Of a DNA stretch of 64,000 bases, positions 61,021-64,000 are shown in pieces. Source of the stretch: Clostridium estertheticum (lineage in GTDB: Bacteria > Bacillota > Clostridia > Clostridiales > Clostridiaceae); assembly GCF_011065935.2 (NCBI RefSeq), contig NZ_JAAMNH020000001.1, forward strand, positions 1,137,001 to 1,201,000, read 5' to 3'. The position numbers were made by a program, and so were the translations under genes. The notes beneath the pieces were generated by a model. The model saw only the letters and a program-made list of their open reading frames with translations. It made no database searches and was not told the DNA's origin. The stretch's first letter is position 1; each line of letters begins with the position of its first letter.

Positions 61021-61058
61021 AAAACTATGCTAATTAAGTTATTTAGCATAGTTTTTTT
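61021..61058 (+). terminator. rho-independent terminator
   Basis: AAAACTATGCTAA / TTAGCATAGTTTT with seven or more T. Confidence 0.85.
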
Positions 61059-61320
61059 GTTGTAAAAATCACTGTTAGCAACAAGAAATCCTCACTACAT
61101 TCCAATTTCTTGAAGCGCCTTCGGGGGTGTTTATGAGTGAAGCGAATTTGCTAAATGGTTAATAATTCTATGATATAATACTATTAGATCAGGCTACACT
61201 AAAAAACAATTGTTGAGTCTGATGATAAAGAGCAAATTACAAAAATGAAAACAAATGGGTTTATAGGTGCGATAAAGTTCTAGTTTAGTGGAGATAGATG
61301 ATAAAAAATATATAAGGAGG
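61059..61320 (+). other. intergenic region with TTCGCT-type repeat
   Basis: It holds CGGGGGTGTTTATGAGTGAA and GCGAATTTGCTAA at 61124-61156, related to 43353-43384 and ~12490. Nothing coding was recognised. Confidence 0.5.
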
Positions 61321-61327
61321 AAATAGT

Positions 61328-61509
61328 ATGTTAATAGAGGCGAAATAGAACAGATTATAGAAACTTATACAGATGAATTAACAGGAGATGGGTACGATAT
61401 AATAAAAGTTAGTGGAAATATAGTAGTAAAAACAAACGGAATAATTTATGTGCCAGGAGATATAGAAGATGGTAAAATTACAACGTGGAAGCCATTAATC
61501 AATATATAA
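61328..61509 (+). pseudogene. small frameshifted gene
   Basis: A strong RBS (AAGGAGG) and ATG at 61328 are followed in the wrong frame by a 57-codon open stretch (EIEQIIETYTDELTGDGYDI ... WKPLINI-stop). Removing two T after the ATG would give one continuous ~59-aa protein. Family not recognised. Confidence 0.45.
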
Positions 61510-61536
61510 AATCAAGTCTATCATTGGAGGATAATT

Positions 61537-61902
61537 ATGAAAATAACTAAAATTAATCAGAATGACGTAGAAATTGCTGTTGTAAGCAGTAGTGAGATAC
61601 TAATAACTGATGTTCAGTCATCATTAGATTTTATGGCAACAGTAAATTATGAAGTAGGTTGTGATCGTATAATTTTAAATAAATCTTCAATATGTGAGGA
61701 CTTTTTCAACTTAAGAACACGGCTTGCAGGAGAAATATTACAAAAGTTTATTAATTATCAAATAAAAATCGCTATAGTTGGTGATTTTTCTGTGTATTCA
61801 AGTAAGAGTTTGAAGGATTTCATCTATGAGAGTAACAAAGGGAAAAATATATTTTTCTTGTCAAATGAAAAACAAGCTGTTGATAAATTGAGCATTGGCT
61901 AA
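61537..61902 (+). CDS. DUF4180 protein
   Basis: A 121-aa protein matching DUF4180: EIAVVSSSEILITDVQSSLD, RIILNKSSICEDFFNLRTRL AGE, IAIVGDFSVYSSKSLKDFIY. Function unknown; often near transcription regulators. RBS GGAGG. Confidence 0.85.
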   Translation: MKITKINQNDVEIAVVSSSEILITDVQSSLDFMATVNYEVGCDRIILNKSSICEDFFNLRTRLAGEILQKFINYQIKIAIVGDFSVYSSKSLKDFIYESNKGKNIFFLSNEKQAVDKLSIG

Positions 61903-61989
61903 GTCTGAGGATGAGTATAGTTGACCTTAACGTAATGTAATCGTAGGTAAAATATAATTATGTTTTATATTTAAAAGGAGGGTACGGAT

Positions 61990-63132
61990 GTGAAGTATAC
62001 TGAATATGGAAAAACCCAAAAAAAAGTTTCTGTAGTTGGCTTTGGAGGGTTAAGATTTGATTTAAGTAAAAGTGATGAGGAAAATGCAGAATTAATTAAA
62101 TATGCCTATAGTAAAGGAATAAACTATTTTGATACTGCTCCCGGATATTGTGATGATAGAAGCGAGAATATATTTGGTGTTGCTTTTAGAGAAATGATAA
62201 AAGAAGGAAAATCAGATTTTATTGTTTCTACTAAGGGAAAACCTAAGGTATATGATACCGCAGAAAAGGCAGTTAATGCTGTAAAGACCTCTTTAAAGAG
62301 ATTAGGAGTTCCTAAAATTCATTTTTATCATGTTTGGTGTATAAGAAAGATGGAGCACTATGAATTGTGCATGAAAAAAGGAGGGCAATACGAGGGATTA
62401 CTTAAATGTAAAGAGGAGGGTTTGATAGATCATATTGTATTTTCCTCTCATCAACCAGGTGATCAAGTAATAAAGGTGCTAGATGAAAATAAGTTTGAAG
62501 GAGTTACCATGGGAATTAATTTACTTAACTTCCCGTATAGATGGAAGGGAGTAACCCATGCTTATAAAAATGGATATGGTGTTGTGGCAATGAATCCCTT
62601 AAGTGGAGGTTCTATTCCTAATCATGAAAAAGAATTGGCTTTTTTAACAAAAGACGGAGAAACAGCCACAGAAGTAGCCTTGAGATTTAACATATCTAGT
62701 CCTGAAATTACAATAACTTTAGTTGGGTTTGGAAGCAAGCATGATATTGATGAAGCTTGCAGGATAGCTGATGAATCAAAGCCTTTTACTGAGGGAGATA
62801 TTAATAAGCTAAGAAATGCATTAGGCGAAAATATGAATGAGATTTGTACAGGCTGTGGATATTGTAAAGTTTGTCCAAAGGGAATTAATATACCAGGGTA
62901 CATGTTGTTTTATAATGAAAAACAAATGTTTAAGAAAAGTGATGAAGAAATGATTCAGTCTGTTTATGGCTTAGAATATTGGAATTATTCTATGAGTAAT
63001 AAGAAATTTGCTGCTGAATGTGTTAAGTGTGGCAAATGCCTTGAAGAATGCACCCAACACCTTCCTATAATAGATAGGTTAAAACAAATTGCAGAATGGG
63101 AAGAAAAAGGAACTAATGATGTAACTGTATAA
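61990..63132 (+). CDS. aldo/keto reductase with Fe-S domain
   Basis: A 380-aa protein: TIM-barrel aldo/keto reductase (GINYFDTAPGYCDDRSENIF carries the catalytic Asp/Tyr), then two ferredoxin-type clusters, CTGCGYCKVCPKG (~289-301) and CVKCGKCLEEC (~349-359). This is a common clostridial class, substrate unknown. The start is GTG 61990 with AAGGAGGG upstream; the overlapping ATG at 61988 runs into TGA. Confidence 0.88.
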   Translation: MKYTEYGKTQKKVSVVGFGGLRFDLSKSDEENAELIKYAYSKGINYFDTAPGYCDDRSENIFGVAFREMIKEGKSDFIVSTKGKPKVYDTAEKAVNAVKTSLKRLGVPKIHFYHVWCIRKMEHYELCMKKGGQYEGLLKCKEEGLIDHIVFSSHQPGDQVIKVLDENKFEGVTMGINLLNFPYRWKGVTHAYKNGYGVVAMNPLSGGSIPNHEKELAFLTKDGETATEVALRFNISSPEITITLVGFGSKHDIDEACRIADESKPFTEGDINKLRNALGENMNEICTGCGYCKVCPKGINIPGYMLFYNEKQMFKKSDEEMIQSVYGLEYWNYSMSNKKFAAECVKCGKCLEECTQHLPIIDRLKQIAEWEEKGTNDVTV

Positions 63133-63261
63133 GGTGTCTCTCAAAATCTGTAAAGGTTACTACAGCCTATATTGGATCCTCAAATAGGGAGTTCATAGTA
63201 TTATTCAAAGCCAGAAAATTATAACTTTAAGTGGAACGTATAAATAAATCTAGTTAGTTCT

Positions 63262-63300
63262 AAGCCACATTCCTATATTCAAAAGGAATGTGGCTTTTTA
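63262..63300 (+). terminator. rho-independent terminator
   Basis: AAGCCACATTCC / GGAATGTGGCTT then TTTT. Confidence 0.85.
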
Positions 63301-63579
63301 TTGACCACGGAATAGATAATGTGCATTTGCGTCAAAAACAAAGCATGACGAGAAAAATATCTTATATTGCATTGATTAAAAAACAAAATTCGACACTATT
63401 AGTGCAATAAAGTAACGATAGTACAAAAATTTCATAAAACTGGCGGATATAATGCATTAAAACATTGAAATTTATGCCATGAAAAAATACATTATTCAGT
63501 TATTATTAAAATAAAGCAAAATAATAGTTCGACGCGGTAATATATTGTTATGAAAACGATATATTATGTCTTGATTATG

Positions 63580-63720
63580 TAAAGTTAAATCCTACTCAGG
63601 GAGCTGTGACGTAAGGACCTACAGCTATTATTAAATTCATAGGTAAGATGATCATACGTGTTCTAGAATACACGTAAAGGTCTGAAAGACTTTATTAAAA
63701 TGAGGTCTTTTGGCAAAACA
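63580..63720 (+). promoter_or_regulatory. structured leader, possible riboswitch or attenuator
   Basis: Several nested stems are visible: AGCTGT/ACAGCT (63601-63625), an enclosing CCTA/TAGG pair, CGTGTTCTAGAATACACG (63658-63675), and competing pairings of AGGTCT, AGACTT and GAGGTCTTTT at the end that look like antiterminator/terminator alternatives. No known riboswitch family was recognised. It lies directly before the membrane protein gene at 63744. Confidence 0.4.
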
Positions 63721-63743
63721 ACAAAAATATTGGAGGTAATATT

Positions 63744-64000
63744 ATGTCAGAAGCAGTAGCTAATACGACTGCAGTCGTTGCTAAAAAAAGTTATTATCAG
63801 GATTTTATAGAAAAGGAATTGCAATTGGTTTATTCTCAGGATTTTCATATGGATTATTTTCAGCATTTTTGGCATTTGCTATGACAAAGGGTGTTTGGGC
63901 CGATTGGTATGGTACAAATACAGCTGGTTTATCTTCATTTGCGCTTATATATGTGATTGGTGCACTTGGTTGTGGCGTAAATGATACTTGTAGTGCAGTT
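63744..64000 (+). pseudogene. membrane transporter (RhaT/DMT-like), frameshifted and cut by window end
   Basis: After GGAGG and ATG the frame reads MSEAVANTTAVVAKKSYYQ, then should continue GFYRKGIAIGLFSGFSYGLF and SAFLAFAMTKGVWADWYG, but that lies in another reading frame. One missing base near 63801 (CAGGATTTT where CAGGGATTTT is expected) explains it. The downstream reading stays open to the window end with helices and GALGCGVNDTCSAV. It is either a real frameshift or a base error. Confidence 0.55.

Noticed and set aside
63580..63720. Known riboswitch (purine, c-di-GMP, SAM, guanidine)
   Set aside because: Conserved core bases of these classes were looked for and not found.

Overview
The window looks like a chromosomal segment of a low-GC, spore-former-type anaerobic Firmicute, most likely Clostridium sensu stricto. 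The reasons are very AT-rich DNA, strong AGGAGG-type ribosome binding sites, a clostridial-type agr locus, an Fe-S aldo/keto reductase, a NupC/PiT/OhrR gene set typical of clostridia, and many IS200/IS605- and IS607-type TnpB genes. No rRNA, tRNA or CRISPR array was seen.

Layout. 1-7.0 kb: three TnpB loci of different kinds (an IS607 element cut by the window start, a decayed IS200/IS605 element, and a large TnpB without a zinc ribbon), with peptide deformylase and the flagellin methylase fliB between them. 7.2-9.2 kb: a DinG/XPD-like helicase. 9.2-15.4 kb: a gene graveyard with a long noncoding stretch, a DUF1002 secreted protein, sodC, and 3' fragments of unrelated genes (MORN protein, uridine kinase, ketopantoate reductase, SNF2 helicase). 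These fragments, and one more near 3.5 kb, begin at copies of one ~75-bp inverted-repeat sequence. 15.4-29.0 kb: a defence island with a Sau3AI-like restriction-modification locus that has two different MutH-fold nucleases and one C5 methyltransferase, a Clp_N-like protein, a complete type I Wadjet system (jetABCD), and an AlbA_2/Schlafen-type protein. 29.5-31.8 kb: a crp-like regulator and a DUF4386 membrane protein between two identical 55-bp direct repeats. 32.1-39.7 kb: a carbohydrate-uptake operon (YesM/YesN-type two-component system, binding protein, two permeases, GH30 glycosidase) without its ATPase.

39.7-56 kb: a mosaic with two nearly identical rarA genes about 14 kb apart. Between them are remnants (AlbA_2, dinD, DUF1016, deoC, pdp), a RelA/SpoT-domain protein, a phosphate transporter pair, nupC, a clostridial agr locus (predicted autoinducer core CWWAS) leading into a GGDEF+HD-GYP protein, and an SPL-type radical SAM enzyme. 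56-64 kb: ohrR with glutathione peroxidase, an FtsX-type ABC exporter with a facing MarR regulator, a DsbA/SpxH-like protein, DUF4180, an Fe-S aldo/keto reductase, and a frameshifted membrane protein behind a structured leader at the right edge.

How it fits together: 15-29 kb protects against foreign DNA at two levels (restriction of unmethylated DNA, and Wadjet cleavage of small circular DNA). The abundance of decayed fragments and interspersed palindromic repeats around it shows repeated gain and loss. The remaining blocks are conventional metabolic, oxidative-stress and signalling operons. All functional calls are from reading motifs and family resemblance by eye; no search was run.
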